Shown one piece after another: positions 46,381 through 57,680 of a DNA stretch of 64,000 bases (its first letter is position 1; every line of letters begins with the position of its first letter). The notes beneath the pieces were generated by a model. It did not search any database, was not told where the DNA came from, and was given only the letters and a program-made list of their open reading frames with translations. The translations under genes and the position numbers were made by a program. The stretch comes from Molossus alvarezi (lineage: Eukaryota; Chordata; Mammalia; Chiroptera; Molossidae): positions 216,082,290 through 216,146,289 of the forward strand of contig CM073885.1 in NCBI GenBank assembly GCA_037176705.1, read 5' to 3'.

Positions 46381-47269
46381 AAGGGATCAGAGGAAAATAG
46401 GGGGGCAACCCTTCTTTGAGTGACCAAAAGAGGATATGGTAGAGTAGGACAGGCTCAAGAAATCTGAAAGCCCATCCCAAGAAAATGAAAAACCCAGAGA
46501 GCATCATCTTAAGGAGAAAGAATCTGTGTCATACCTGGTATTCTGTACCAGGTCTTCGGTCTTAGATTTTTCTTTGTTTTCTGCATCTGTTTTACTCAGT
46601 AGAAGAGCTGCGGTAATGTCATCAACACTGAGCACAGTTTAGAAAGTAAAAATACTCAACTCACTAAAAATGTTTCATTACATAGTATTCCTTTTTCAGA
46701 TCATTCTTTCCTTTCTGGAAAAGAATCAGGTTATAAAACCTTGGGCATGCAGTGAGCAGGACTTTTAAATGGTGTTTGATTTTTTTAAAGCTTAAGGATC
46801 TGACCATGGTTTTTCCAAGTCAAACAGCAGTTGAAAAACTAAGGCTTTGAAATCAGAGGCTTGTAATGCTGCGGGCTTCTTCTTTCTCTCTCTCCTGAAA
46901 TAGTAGGTGAGATCAGATGAGAAAATATGTACAGATACTGTTTGTGTTTCTCTACAGAGAGACCATTTCTTAAGAGTCTGCCCTATAAACCTCGGTTAGG
47001 TTCTATACTACACTGAGCCACTTTTTTTTTGAAATGAATAAAAAAAAAATTCAGTGTGCTGAGGAAGAGTTATTTAACCACACTGTTATTGCTTTTAAAC
47101 ATGAAAGTGTCGTTTTCTCCTTACTTTTCAAATAATGAACAGAAAGGCCCAGGCTTGGAAGCCCATATAACAACCCAAGACCAATCCTGATTTTAAACTC
47201 ACAGTGATAGAAGCCTCTTTAAAGAATGCAAGGCTCAGAAGTAATAGTTTTCCCTTACATTGCACCTGC
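46381..47269. other. Unannotated unique sequence
   Basis: No supported feature. Confidence 0.4.
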
Positions 47270-47475
47270 AGCATGCCGGTTACAGTCCTTGCTTTCCTGC
47301 ACTATTTTTCACTATTGCAGGACTCCAGCAATGGAAATAAGTCATGGCTGAAAAAAGTGAGGTTCAGACTAGTTATGTAACTGGACCAAGACACACGACT
47401 AAGTGAGAGGCTGAGTCAGAACTCTCCAACTCTCTGACTCTGAAATTCACACTCTTCCCATTGTTATGCTATGTG
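47270..47475 (-). mobile_element. MIR relic
   Basis: 'aaagtgaggttcagactagt', 'gaccaagacacacgactaag' and 'tctgactctgaaattcacac' match the antisense MIR order. Confidence 0.55.
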
Positions 47476-48584
47476 ACATCCATAACGATAGCTGCATTTC
47501 TGGAGAGACCAGATAAATCTATTAATAATTAATTTTTCATTCTAGAATAATAGAAAACTGTCAATAAGGTAAAAATAGATGGACATCAATGGTCCAGTGA
47601 CCTACATGTCATTTTTTCTCCTCTATTATTGAAATTCTTCCAAAGCAAAGCTGATTTATTTATTTTTTTAAGTGGTGGTAAGTGTGTCCTGGGATAGAAG
47701 GAAGACCAGAGGGGCTGAGGACTGTGTTTTGCCATAGGTTCTAATCAGGCCATGATGACTGACCATCAAGGTATTGATCTGCGGAGCTTACAGTGATCAT
47801 AATAATTCACATTTATAAAGAATTCGACTTTTTAGGTCAGAGAAAAATTGTCTGGAAGAAAACAAGACAACTAACTGGATCAGAAAAAAAGCTATACCAC
47901 ACAGATGAGATTAGCTTTCTCTGGGAAACCTTGATTGGATCAATGTTTCTGTGGGGGGAGTCGGGAATTGTAGGTCACACAGTCACCAGGGAGGCAGTCC
48001 ACCTGCACAATGCAATACATACAAAAGAAATCTGAAATTGGGAATTGGTCTGTTATAACAATGCACGAAATGAAGAAGGATGATGACGCTGAGGCAGTAG
48101 TTACAATACCCTGAGTGGGAGGAGGATTACTTGAAAAATAGGTGTGAAAAGGCATTGCTCTGAGCACTTTGCTGCACTGAAAAAGGAAAGGCATTTAGTT
48201 GCTTGACAGATCTGTTTCTGCAGGGAAGGGAGGGGACTCATTAGTTTGCCATGTCTTCATGTAATGCTCCCAGGATAACCCAGCTCCCCAGCTCTGATTC
48301 TGTATTCTCTAATGGTAATTGAGTTTCCCAAATAGATCTCTCTCCTGGGAAGGAAATGAGAGGACAGTCTGACATGCCTATCCAATCTGCTTGGCAGTGT
48401 GATTTCTCACTGTATATTAAGACTCTAGCTCCTGCATCAGATGTAGGTGGATGATGTGAGTCAGACCTCTTTGGGTCTGACTTCTTGTAAACTAAAACTA
48501 AGGCCCCGGGTCCGCAGAACTGGAAATAGCAACTTCTCCATTTGTACAGGAACCTCTGGTTTGACTCGTGTTGTTTCATTTCTC
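47476..48584. other. Unannotated unique sequence
   Basis: No supported gene. The 112-codon minus-strand frame at 48241-48579 has no recognisable domain. Confidence 0.4.
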
Positions 48585-48735
48585 TCTCACAATGTGTCTG
48601 TGAGGTAATTGTGATGATTTCTATTTTATTATTAAGATTTGGAAAGGTTAAATGAATTTCTCAAGGTCATATAGCTTAAGAAAGTCAGGACATAAAACTT
48701 AGGGTTTCTGATGCTAAATCTAGAACTCCTCCGCC
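48585..48735 (-). mobile_element. MIR-like relic
   Basis: 'gaggtaattgtgatgatttc', 'atgaatttctcaaggtcata' and 'ttctgatgctaaatctagaa' fit MIR read in antisense. Confidence 0.55.
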
Positions 48736-48859
48736 ACCAGGGACAGGTGGGCACAGAAATGAGAGCTCATAAAATGGAGTTTCCAACACTTTGCAGCCTC
48801 ACAGGGCCTAGTGGATAGAGGATGATATGTTTTTTGTTTTTCTTTAAGGGTCATCACTC

Positions 48860-49735
48860 TCAATTTTCCCATCACCTCCAGCCCAATCTACTGTCTGTCA
48901 CTATAGATTCATCTGTTCTTGACATTCGCATAAATAGAATCATCTGTACAATACGTAGTCCTTTGTGACCAGTTTCTTTCTCTTAGCATAATGTTTGTAA
49001 GATTCATGCATATGATAGCATTGGTCAGTCCTTCATTCCTTTTTATTGACAAGTAATATTCTATTACATGGAGATACCACATTTTGCTTATCCATTCATC
49101 CGTTGATGGACGTTTAGGTTGCTTTTACTTTTTCACTATTATAAGTAGTGCTACTATAAACAGTTGTGTGAACATACGTGTCCATTTCATCTGGGTATGT
49201 AACTAGGAGTGGAATTCTTGGATTATATGCTAACTGTATGCCTAACCATTTGAAAAACTACCAGACTGTTTCTCAAAGCAGTTGCACCAGTTTATATTTG
49301 TACTAGTAGTGTATGAGGGTTCCAGTTCCTCTTCGTCCTCCAACACTTGTTATTATCTGACTTTTTGCTCATAGCTGTCCTAGTGAGTATGAGTAGCCTC
49401 TCACTGCAGTTTTGGTTAACAGCTCACTGGCAACCTGTGATGTTGAACACTTACCTTTTCGTGGGTTATTGGTCATTTGTACATCTTCTTTGGAGAAATG
49501 TCTATTCAAATCCTTTGTCCATTTTTAAATTGGGTTACTTGTCTTTTTATTATTAACCTGTAATAGTTCTTTGTATATTCTAGATATAAGTTCCTTATCA
49601 GATAGGTAATTTGAAAAAATGTTTTCCCATTGTGTGGGTTGTCTTTTCCATCTCCTGATAGTGTCCGTGGAAGCATGGAGGTTTTTAATTTGGTGATGTC
49701 CACTTTATCTATTTTTGTTGTTGTTGTTGTTGCTT
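48860..49735 (-). mobile_element. Old L1 fragment
   Basis: Reverse-complement ORF2 and 3' text of an old L1 ('ttctcttagcataatgtttg', 'cattcatccgttgatggacg', 'tagaaatgtctattcaaatc'-like). It is far more diverged than the L1 copies at 11 kb and 32 kb. It ends near a (TTG)n run at 49713-49734. Confidence 0.7.
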
Positions 49736-51110
49736 GTACTTTGGTGAATAGATGATAATGGGAGAAACTGATTAATGTCTAAACAATATGTTTAAACAAA
49801 AGAAAGGACAGTTTCAGAGAATACGTGTCTGCTTTCATGCAATTTGCATAGTGATAAAAAGAAAAGCTAAAGAAAGAAAAAAGGTAGAAAATAATAAAAG
49901 AAGGATAGAATAAGTGTTGGTAAGGACTAAATATTGATACTGAAATTTCAACAATAGCTTTTTACTGTCAATGTTTATTGCCTTGTGTCTTTGTAGTATA
50001 AATCTATTATATCAGCAAAGTATATCCATCAAATAATATATTTTATATTTAGATTTTCTGATGTTTTCTTAGAGATGGAAATAATCATAACTGTATTTTA
50101 CATTTGCTTTCAAAGCTAGTAAAGACCCAATGAGTTGTCCATATATATCTGTATAAGATTTAACTATTTATTTTAAACTTGTTTACTTTTGCATATATAT
50201 CATTACTTAAACAACACCTTGGTTTACAAAAAACTCTTAAACTTCCTTTGAAATACTCAATTAACATAATATAGTCTTTTGTATACAAATTAAGATACAT
50301 GTAGCTTTGACCTATTACACAATTATATTCCCTTCCTGGTCTGTTGGAAGGTATTTTATGAGTAGCATCTGCAATATCTAGTAATCTGCTGCAAGAAATA
50401 CTACTGATTTAATTAGAAAGTAATTTGCCATTCAAAACACTTTTTCATATACTCTAAGCACTCTCTAATAATATAACTTAATAACAGATCATCAAAGAAA
50501 ATTCTGGGTACAGGAAAAAAAACATTTAGTTCAATGTTGAAAGGAAAAGTGAGTGGAGAAACTGTACTTTTGCACACACTCACACCATTGATGTTTGTGG
50601 TTGCTCTGTACCAAGGTGTAGGTTTGTTTACTCATCAACATTACATTTTGAAGTGTGAATAAGCTGCAAGCTCCAGGAATATACTAGTATGGTCACAGAA
50701 TTTAAACATTAGGCTTCAGAGTTTGAATAAAGGTCTAACAAAACTTATTTTGAAAAAAAAAATCATTATTAAGTTATTAAAGGCTAAGCAGTATTAAGCA
50801 AACACTATATTTAAAAATGAAGTTCAAGGGTAACTTTGAAATAAATCAAGTGCAAATTATAATTTGTTACTTTTCCCATTTATTTTCAATTTTTCTCTTT
50901 CAACTAATTCCAATCATATTTCTATGCACACATTTTTACTAGAAAGTTCTTCTATGGCTAACCCTGTTGGTCTGATATGAAATCCAAATCTTCCTAGGAC
51001 TTGGGCCAGTTTCCCAGATTTTAGGATATTTTTGTAACACAGTGACTTGAGAGTTTTTTTATTTTCACATCTGATTATTATTTTTTCATTTAACTCTTTC
51101 TGCTGCCAGA
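49736..51110. other. Unannotated AT-rich sequence
   Basis: No supported gene or repeat. Confidence 0.4.
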
Positions 51111-51115
51111 AACGG

Positions 51116-51138
51116 GCGCGCGCGCACACACACACACA
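51116..51138. repeat. (GC)n(AC)n alternating tract
   Basis: Twenty-three bases of strict purine-pyrimidine alternation, five GC steps then CA steps, of the kind that can adopt left-handed DNA. Confidence 0.9.
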
Positions 51139-51140
51139 GA

Positions 51141-51729
51141 GAACAGAAACATTCAGGTTCTTCTGTTCATTGCTTTTCAGTTATGTTGTTGTGTTTCCAA
51201 GGAGCAGGAGGAAAAGCTTATGATGGAGAACATGCTTTTAAAAAGATTCTGTGGGCAAACTAAGGTGAGCTGATGCAAGTAAGTTAGCACTCTGAACTGA
51301 CCTCCACTAAGCTCACTTGCTCTGTTTTCCTACAAAACACATTGCCTGATGTCCTTGCGTGTGGAGTGCTTACTGCCTTTGGGCCACTTTCTGATTCACT
51401 TCCTCACTTCTGCCTCCCCTGTTGAGCTGTGCGCTTTCTCAATGGTCAGCTACTTTTAAACTTGAGCCTATTCGTGCCAGTTGTACTTGTTCTTGTAACC
51501 AGGTAATTTAATTGACTACTAGGTAAGCCAAAAAAATAAATGAGTATAAAAAAAAAGTTATTGTTTTAATAAAAATAAAATTAAATGATTTGGAAAGAGT
51601 TTAAAATCAAGTTACTTAAATAAAATTGCCGTTGAATTAGTATGTAAAATAAACCATAAAATTTTAATAAAAAAAGCAACAGAAGTAGAGTTATATAGTA
51701 TCTATCTGAACTAGAAAATGGCTTAAATG
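51141..51729. other. Unannotated sequence
   Basis: No supported feature. Confidence 0.4.
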
Positions 51730-51900
51730 AATTCATTCATAAATTCATCCATTCATCCCACAAATCTTTATTAAGTATTTACTACGTGTGCTAGATAGCT
51801 AAATAGCTAGGAATAGAAAAATGAATAAGATCTTAAGTAAATAAAGTCTGGTAGAGAAAGGAGCTATAAACACAGTAAAATATGATGACTACATCAAAAG
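51730..51900 (-). mobile_element. L2-like relic, antisense
   Basis: 'ccattcatcccacaaatctt' and 'attaagtatttactacgtgt' fit the antisense L2 3' end. Confidence 0.55.
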
Positions 51901-51943
51901 AGTGTTTTGTTAGATCAGAAATGTTTATAAACATGTGCTATTG

Positions 51944-51962
51944 GTTCCCAGGGGTTATTTTA
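51944..51962. repeat. TSD, left copy, of the near-intact L1
   Basis: GTTCCCAGGGGTTATTTTA here recurs exactly at 57472-57490. It lies past the poly(A) end of the minus-strand L1. Because the L1 5' monomer unit also begins 'gttccc', part of the right copy might be microhomology. Confidence 0.93.
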
Positions 51963-52024
51963 TTTTATTTATTTATTTTTTTTGTTGCAAGACTACTAGT
52001 TTAATTTTTTTTTCTTTTTTTTTT
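51963..52024 (-). other. Double poly(A) tail with 21-base insert
   Basis: On the minus strand the 3' UTR ends in an A-run (52024-52005, one G). Then come 21 non-A-rich bases (52004-51984), then a second A-rich tail with AATAAA-like units (51983-51963), then the TSD. This is the layout of a short 3' transduction, in which transcription ran past the L1's own poly(A) signal at the source locus. Confidence 0.7.
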
Positions 52025-52215
52025 ATTGATTAATTTTTGTTACAAATGATTCTCCTTTTTCCCCCACTGATTCCCCCCTCCCCCTTCCTTCCCTGCCCCT
52101 TCCCCTGATTGTTGTCCATGTCCACTGTTCATGCCTACATGCATTTAAGTTCTGTTGTTCATCCCTCTCTCAGCTCCCCACTCCTTAGGGGATTGTCCTC
52201 AAACTGTTATGTTCA

Positions 52216-55200
52216 TTATATTCCAGAAATCAGTGAGATCATATGAAATTTGTCTTTCTCTGCTTGGCTTGTTTCACTTAGGATGATACTTTCCAGGTCC
52301 CTCCATGTAGTCTCAAAGGATAAGAGATCTTTCTTTCTTACCGCTGCGTAGTACTCCATTGTGTATATGTACCACAGCTTTTTAATCCATTCGTCTACTG
52401 ATGGGCACTTGGGCTGTTTCCAGATCTTAGCGATTGTAAATAGTGCTGCTACAAAGATGGGGGTACATATATTCTTTCTGATTGGTGTTTCAGGCTTCTT
52501 AGCGTATATTCCTAGAAGTGGGATCACTGGGTCAAATGGGAGTTCAATTTTTAATTTTTTGAGGTGACACCATATTGTTTTCCATAGTGGCTGCACCAGT
52601 CTGCATTCCCACCAACAGTGTACTAGAGTCCCCTTTTCTCCACACCCTCGCCAACACTTGTTGTTTGATGATTTGTTGATGGCGGCCATTCTGACAGGTG
52701 TGAGGTGATACCTCATTGTTGTTTTGATTTGCATCTCTCTGATGATTAGTGATGATGAACATTTCTTCATATGTCTCTTAGCCATTTGTATGTCCTGTTT
52801 GGAGAGGTGTCTATTTAGTTCCTCTGCCCATTTTTTAATTGGATTCTTTGTCTTCCTTTTGTGGAGTTGTATGAGCACTCTATATGTATTGGAAATTAAC
52901 CCCTTATCTGATATATCATTGGCAATTATGCTCTCCCATACAGTGGGTAGCCTTTCCGTTTTGATGATTGTATCTTTCGCTGTGCAGAAGCTTTTGAGTT
53001 TGATGTAGTCCCATGTGTTCATTTTCTCCTTTGTTTCTATTGCCTTAGGTGATGTGTCAGTAAAAATTCTGCTGCGTATGATGTCTGATATTTTGTTGCC
53101 CACAGTCTCCTCTAGGATTTTTATGGATTCATGAGTTACATTTAAGTCTTTTATCCATTTTGAGTTTACTTTGGTGTAGGGTGTAAGTTGATGGTCTAGT
53201 TTCATTTTTCGGCAAGTAGCTGTCCAATTTTCCCAGCACCATTTATTAAAGAGGCTGTTCTTACTCCACTGAATGCTCTTGCCACCTTTGTCAAATATTA
53301 ATTGAGCATATTGCCTAGGGTCCATTTCTGGGTTCTCTATTCTGTTCCACTGGTCTATATACCTGTTCTTGTGCCAGTACCAGGCTGTTTTGATTATGGT
53401 GGCTTTGTAGTATAACCTGAAATCTGGTATTGTGATCCCTCCAACTTTGTTCTTCCTTTTCAAGATTGCTGTGGCTATTCGAGGCCTTTTTTGGTTCCAT
53501 ATGAACTTTTGAAGTAATTGTTCTAATTCTTTGAAGTATGCCGTTGGTATTTTGATGGGGATTGCGTTGAATCTATAGATTGCTTTGGGTAATATGGACA
53601 TTTTAATGATGTTAATTCTCCCAATCCATGAACAGGGTATGTTCTTCCACTTTTTTACATCTTGCTCTATTTCTTTTTTCAAAGACCTGTAGTTTTCTGC
53701 GAATAGGTCCTTTATCTCTTTGGTTAAGTTTATTCCTAGGTATCTTAATTTTTTTGCCGCAATGGTAAATGGGATTGTTTGCTTAGTTTCTCTTTCTGTG
53801 AGTTCATCATTGGTGTATAAGAATGCCATCGATTTCTTGACGTTAATTTTGTATCCTGCTACTTTGCCAAATTCATTTATTAAGTCTAGTAAGCTTTTGG
53901 TGGAGTCTTTGGGATTTTCTATGTACAGTATCATGTCATCTGCAAATAATGACAATTTCATTTCCTCCTTTCCAATTTGGATCCCTTTTATTTTTTCTTC
54001 CTGTCTGATTGCTGTGGCTAAGACTTCCAGTACTATGTTAAATAGGAGTGGCGAAAGTGGGCATCCTTGCCTTGTTCCTGTTCTTAAGGGAAATGCTTTT
54101 AGTTTTTGCCCATTGAGTATGATGTTGGCTGTAGGTCTTTCATATATGGCCTTTATTATGTCAAGATATGATCCCTCTATTCCCACACTGCTGAGCGTTT
54201 TTATCAGAAATGGATGCTGGATTTTGTCAAAGGCTTTTTCAGCATCTATTGATATGATCATGTGGTTTTTATTCTTCAATTTATTTATGTGGTGTATCAC
54301 ATTTATGGATTTGCGAATATTGTACCAGCCTTGCATCCCTGGGATCAATCCCACCTGGTCATGGTGGATAATTTTTCTGGTGTATTGCTGGATTCGATTT
54401 GCTAGTATTTTGTTCAGGATTTTGGCATCTATGTTCATCAGGGATATTGGCCTGTAGTTTTCTTTCTTTGTTGTGTCTTTTTCTGGTTTTGGAATTAGAG
54501 TTATGCTGGCTTCATAAAACGAGTTTGGAAGTCTTCCTTCTTCTTGAATTTTTTGAAATAGTTTGAGGAGAATAGGTATTAGTTCTTCTTTGAATGTTCG
54601 GTAAAACTCCCCTGTGAAGCCATCAGGGCCTGGGCTTTTGTTTGCTGGAAGAGTCTTGATTACATCTTCAATTTCTTCTGTTGTTATTGGTGTGTTCAAG
54701 TTTTCAATCTCTATCTGATCCAATTTTGGGAGACTATGTGTTTCTAGAAATTTGTCCATTTCGCTTAGATTTTCGAATTTGTTGCCGTATAATTGTTCAT
54801 AGTAGTTGTTAACGATCTTTTGTATTTCTGTAGGGTCAGTTGTTATCTCTCCTGTTTCATTTCTGATTTTATGTATTTGGGTTCTCTCTCTTTGTTTCTT
54901 GGTGAGTCTAGCTAAGGGTCCATCAATCTTGTTTATCTTTTCGAAAAACCAGCTCTTTGTTTTATTGATCCTCTGGATTGTTTTTTTGGTCTCTATGTCG
55001 TTTATTTCTGCTCTGATCCTTACTATTTCTTTTCTTCTACTTGCTCTGGGGTTTTCTTTTTGTTTACTCTCTAGTTCTTTAAGTTGTGAGGTTAGGTAGT
55101 CTATTAGAGATTTTTCTTCTTTTTTGAGGTAGGCCTGTAGTGCTATAAACTTCCCTCTCAGAAGTGCTTTTGCTGCATCCCATAGATTTTGTATTGTTGT

Positions 55201-56040
55201 GTCCTCATTTTCATTGGTTTCCAGGAAGTTTTTGATTTCTTCCTTGATTTCCTCGGTGACCCATTCATTGTTTAATAACATTCTATTTAGCTTCCATGTG
55301 TTAAAATGTCTTTGCATGTTCTTCTTGCAATTGATTTCTAGTTTCATACCATTGTGGTCTGAGAAGATGCTTGTTATAATTTCAATCTTCTTGAACTTGT
55401 AGAGACTTAGTTTGTGCCCTAACATGTGGTCTATCTTTGAGAATGTCCCATGTGCACTTGAGAAGAATGTGAATTCTGTAGTTTTGGGGTGTAGTTCTCT
55501 GTAGATATCTATTAAATCCATTTGGTCTAGTGCTTCATTTAGAGTCTCTGTTTCCTTGCGAATTTTTTGTCTAGAGGATCTATCCAGTGATGTGAGCGGG
55601 GTGTTGAAGTCCCCTGTTATGATTGTATTGCTATCGATTTCTCCTTGGAAGTCCTCCAGAAGATTTTTAATATATTTTGGTGCTCCTATATTGGGTGCAT
55701 ATATGTTTATCAAGGTTATATCTTCCTGTTGGATAGATCCTTTCAATATTATGTAGTGGGCTTCTTTGTCTCTAGTTATGGCCTTCAATCTGAAGTCTAT
55801 TTTATCAGATATCAGTATTGCTACCCCAGCTTTTTTTTCTTTTCCATTTGCTTGAAAGATTTTTTTCCATCCCTTCACTTTCAATCCATGTGAGTCTTTT
55901 GTTGTGAGGTGGGTTTCTTGTAAACAGCATATAGATGAGTCTTGCTTTCTTATCCAATCAGCTACTCTGTGTCTTTTTATGGGAGCATTCAGTCCATTTA
56001 CATTTAAGGTGGTTATTGATATGTACTTATTTATTGCCAT
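52216..56040 (-). CDS. L1 ORF2 protein: endonuclease / reverse transcriptase
   Basis: One uninterrupted frame of 1,274 codons, near the 1,275 of human ORF2p. Residues 1 to about 240 form the apurinic-like endonuclease: [37 protein letters not shown] and SDHNG all keep the expected active-site residues. The reverse transcriptase follows, with FADDMILY at about residue 700 holding the catalytic Asp pair, and a palm region including the [12 protein letters not shown] segment. Near residue 1,140 the Cys-rich motif [18 protein letters not shown] fits C-x3-C-x7-H-x4-C. ORF2p nicks target DNA and copies L1 RNA at the nick, on L1 or SINE templates. It begins ATG ([16 protein letters not shown]) 45 bases after ORF1. 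All motifs look functional; activity is not shown. Confidence 0.95.
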   Translation of the reverse strand: MAINKYISITTLNVNGLNAPIKRHRVADWIRKQDSSICCLQETHLTTKDSHGLKVKGWKKIFQANGKEKKAGVAILISDKIDFRLKAITRDKEAHYIILKGSIQQEDITLINIYAPNIGAPKYIKNLLEDFQGEIDSNTIITGDFNTPLTSLDRSSRQKIRKETETLNEALDQMDLIDIYRELHPKTTEFTFFSSAHGTFSKIDHMLGHKLSLYKFKKIEIITSIFSDHNGMKLEINCKKNMQRHFNTWKLNRMLLNNEWVTEEIKEEIKNFLETNENEDTTIQNLWDAAKALLRGKFIALQAYLKKEEKSLIDYLTSQLKELESKQKENPRASRRKEIVRIRAEINDIETKKTIQRINKTKSWFFEKINKIDGPLARLTKKQRERTQIHKIRNETGEITTDPTEIQKIVNNYYEQLYGNKFENLSEMDKFLETHSLPKLDQIEIENLNTPITTEEIEDVIKTLPANKSPGPDGFTGEFYRTFKEELIPILLKLFQKIQEEGRLPNSFYEASITLIPKPEKDTTKKENYRPISLMNIDAKILNKILANRIQQYTRKIIHHDQVGLIPGMQGWYNIRKSINVIHHINKLKNKNHMIISIDAEKAFDKIQHPFLIKTLSSVGIEGSYLDIIKAIYERPTANIILNGQKLKAFPLRTGTRQGCPLSPLLFNIVLEVLATAIRQEEKIKGIQIGKEEMKLSLFADDMILYIENPKDSTKSLLDLINEFGKVAGYKINVKKSMAFLYTNDELTERETKQTIPFTIAAKKLRYLGINLTKEIKDLFAENYRSLKKEIEQDVKKWKNIPCSWIGRINIIKMSILPKAIYRFNAIPIKIPTAYFKELEQLLQKFIWNQKRPRIATAILKRKNKVGGITIPDFRLYYKATIIKTAWYWHKNRYIDQWNRIENPEMDPRQYAQLIFDKGGKSIQWSKNSLFNKWCWENWTATCRKMKLDHQLTPYTKVNSKWIKDLNVTHESIKILEETVGNKISDIIRSRIFTDTSPKAIETKEKMNTWDYIKLKSFCTAKDTIIKTERLPTVWESIIANDISDKGLISNTYRVLIQLHKRKTKNPIKKWAEELNRHLSKQDIQMAKRHMKKCSSSLIIREMQIKTTMRYHLTPVRMAAINKSSNNKCWRGCGEKGTLVHCWWECRLVQPLWKTIWCHLKKLKIELPFDPVIPLLGIYAKKPETPIRKNICTPIFVAALFTIAKIWKQPKCPSVDEWIKKLWYIYTMEYYAAVRKKDLLSFETTWRDLESIILSETSQAEKDKFHMISLISGI

Positions 56041-56085
56041 TTTTGTTTAGTGTGGTTCTATTTTTCTTCCCATTTCTCCTGGTAA

Positions 56086-56988
56086 TTACAGCAGTCCTTT
56101 TAGCATTTCTTGCAGTGCTGGTTTGGTGCTAATGTACTCCCTTAGCCTTATTTTGTCTGGGAAGCTCTTTATTTGACCTTCTATTTTGAACGATAGCCTT
56201 GCTGGGTAGAGTAGTCTTGGATTCAGATCCTTGTTTTTCATGACCTTGATTACTTCATGCCATTCCCTTCGAGCCTGTAATGTTTCTTGTGAGAAGTCAG
56301 CTGAGAGCCTTATGGGGGTTCCTTTGTAGGTAACCTGTTGCTTATCTCTTGCTGCTTTTAGGATTCTCTCTTTGTCTTGAATTTTTGGCAGTTTGATTAC
56401 TATGTGTCTTGGTGTGGGCCTGTTTGGGTTCTTCTTTCTTGGAGCTCTCTGAGCTTCTTGAACTTGAATGCCTTCTTCCTTCACCAAATTAGGGAAGTTT
56501 TCTGTCACTATTTCTTTGAATATATTCTCTAGCCCTCGCTTACTTTCTTCTTCTTCAGGGACTCCTATGATACGAATATTATTACGTTTCCAGTTGTCCC
56601 ACAATTCTCTTAAGCTCTCTTCTTGTTTTTTAATCTTTTTTTCCTTTTGGTTTTCTGATTGGTTGATTTCTTCTAGCCTGTCTTCTAATTCACTGATCCG
56701 GTCCTCAGCTTCCCCTACTCTGCTTTTTAGACCTTCCAGTGTGTTTTTCATTTCTGATATGTCATTCTTCATTTCTTCCTGTTGGTTTTTCATTTCCAGA
56801 TGGTTTATTTTCAACATTTCTATGTCTTTACTAATGTTGCTCATGTCCTTACACATGCTGTTGAGCTTCCGCAACATCATGGCTCTAAATTCTAGTTCTG
56901 TTAACTTGCTTAACTGCACCTCATTTATTTAATCTTCTGTAGAGGTCTCTTGATCTTTCATTTGGCTTTTGTTTCTGTTTCTCACCAT
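56086..56988 (-). pseudogene. L1 ORF1 protein with one nonsense codon
   Basis: From ATG at 56988 the frame (MVRNRNKSQMKDQ onward) aligns without gaps to the N terminus of the older ORF1 at 1683, but has TAA at codon 20 (56929-56931). The remainder is open for 280 codons: a long heptad-rich coiled coil, an RRM with IRIIGVPEEEE, and a C-terminal domain with LSADFSQETLQARREW, ending ALQEMLKGLL. The open part can start only at GTG (56919) or at Met codons from position 37. The aligned residue in the older copy is Glu, so one base change would explain the stop. ORF1p is needed in cis for L1 mobility, so this copy is probably not autonomous. Confidence 0.85.
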
Positions 56989-57471
56989 TTTCGTTATCAC
57001 AGTGGGCTTTGGAGTCTGCCAAGTGTTCCCAGTGGGTGTTGGTGTTTTGCTGTTTGTGGCTCCCTCTCCTGGGTTTGGATGCACCAGGGAGGACCCACTT
57101 TAATCCCGCCAAGTCCCCTGTTCTCCGGGAGTCTGTGTGGCTCCAGCGGGGAGTTTAGCAGGCTATAGCGTTAGGAGGACCTATGCAGGGTGGCAAGGGA
57201 GGTGGTGGGAATAATTTCCCGCCGAGTTCCCTGGTCCTGCCCAGTTCCCTGGGGGCCAGGAGTCTGTGCAGCTTCAGCAGAGAGTTTAGCCCGCTACAGA
57301 GTTTCCAGGGCCGTGCATGGCGGGAAGGGAGACAGTAGAGTTCACTTTCCACCGCGTTCCCCGGTCCCACCGAGTTGCCTGGGGTCTGCGAGTCTGTGCA
57401 GCTTCAGGGGCTACAGGGTTTCCAGGCCGTGCACGGCGGGGAGGGAGGCGGTAGAATTAACTTTCCACCGC
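56989..57471 (-). promoter_or_regulatory. L1 5' UTR with tandem monomers
   Basis: GC-rich, with tandem units about 113-131 bp long at 57111-57223, 57224-57354 and 57355-57471, plus a partial unit at about 57062-57110. Each unit carries 'gagtctgtgcagcttcag'-like and 'gcaaggga'-like blocks in plus-strand orientation, and CpG. Mouse L1 promoters are built from tandem monomers, whereas human L1 is not. This is presumably the internal RNA polymerase II promoter. No factor sites are assigned. Confidence 0.8.
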
Positions 57472-57490
57472 GTTCCCAGGGGTTATTTTA
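57472..57490. repeat. TSD, right copy, of the near-intact L1
   Basis: Exact match to 51944-51962, adjoining the 5' end of the minus-strand L1. Confidence 0.93.
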
Positions 57491-57639
57491 AAATAGCTTT
57501 CCCTCTTACTAATATGAAATGTGTTATCAATATAGAACATTTTGAACACAGAAGAAATAAAATTATCTCTAATTCCTCTACTCAGAGAATTATTGAATAT
57601 TTTTGGTGAATTTCTTCTAATCCTCTTTCTCTCTACTCC

Positions 57640-57680
<41 letters not shown>

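Larger units (their letters stand above)
51963..57471 (-). mobile_element. Near-intact L1, full length
   Basis: Reading the minus strand from 57471: a monomer-bearing 5' UTR (57471-56989), ORF1 (56988-56086, one stop codon inside), a 45-base spacer, ORF2 (56040-52216, intact), a 3' UTR with polypurine tract, and a double poly(A) tail to 51963. A 19-bp duplication flanks it. At about 5.5 kb it is close to the size of human and mouse full-length L1. It is the youngest-looking L1 in the window and closely related to the truncated copies at 3.2, 28.2 and 32.4 kb. Confidence 0.95.

Noticed and set aside
48241..48579. 112-codon minus-strand frame
   Set aside because: No recognisable domain, no exon signals, and of a length expected by chance.
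53720..54457. Open frame of 245 codons on the plus strand inside L1
   Set aside because: It is the antisense shadow of ORF2, hydrophobic because the sense strand is A-rich.
56468..56932. Serine-rich open frame on the plus strand
   Set aside because: Antisense shadow of ORF1's coiled coil.
57190..57609. Open frame of 139 codons antisense to the L1 5' UTR, running into flanking DNA, recalling primate ORF0
   Set aside because: It starts only at GTG, has no ATG within the L1 part, and its openness follows from the repeated monomers. No splice donor or transcript evidence was identified.
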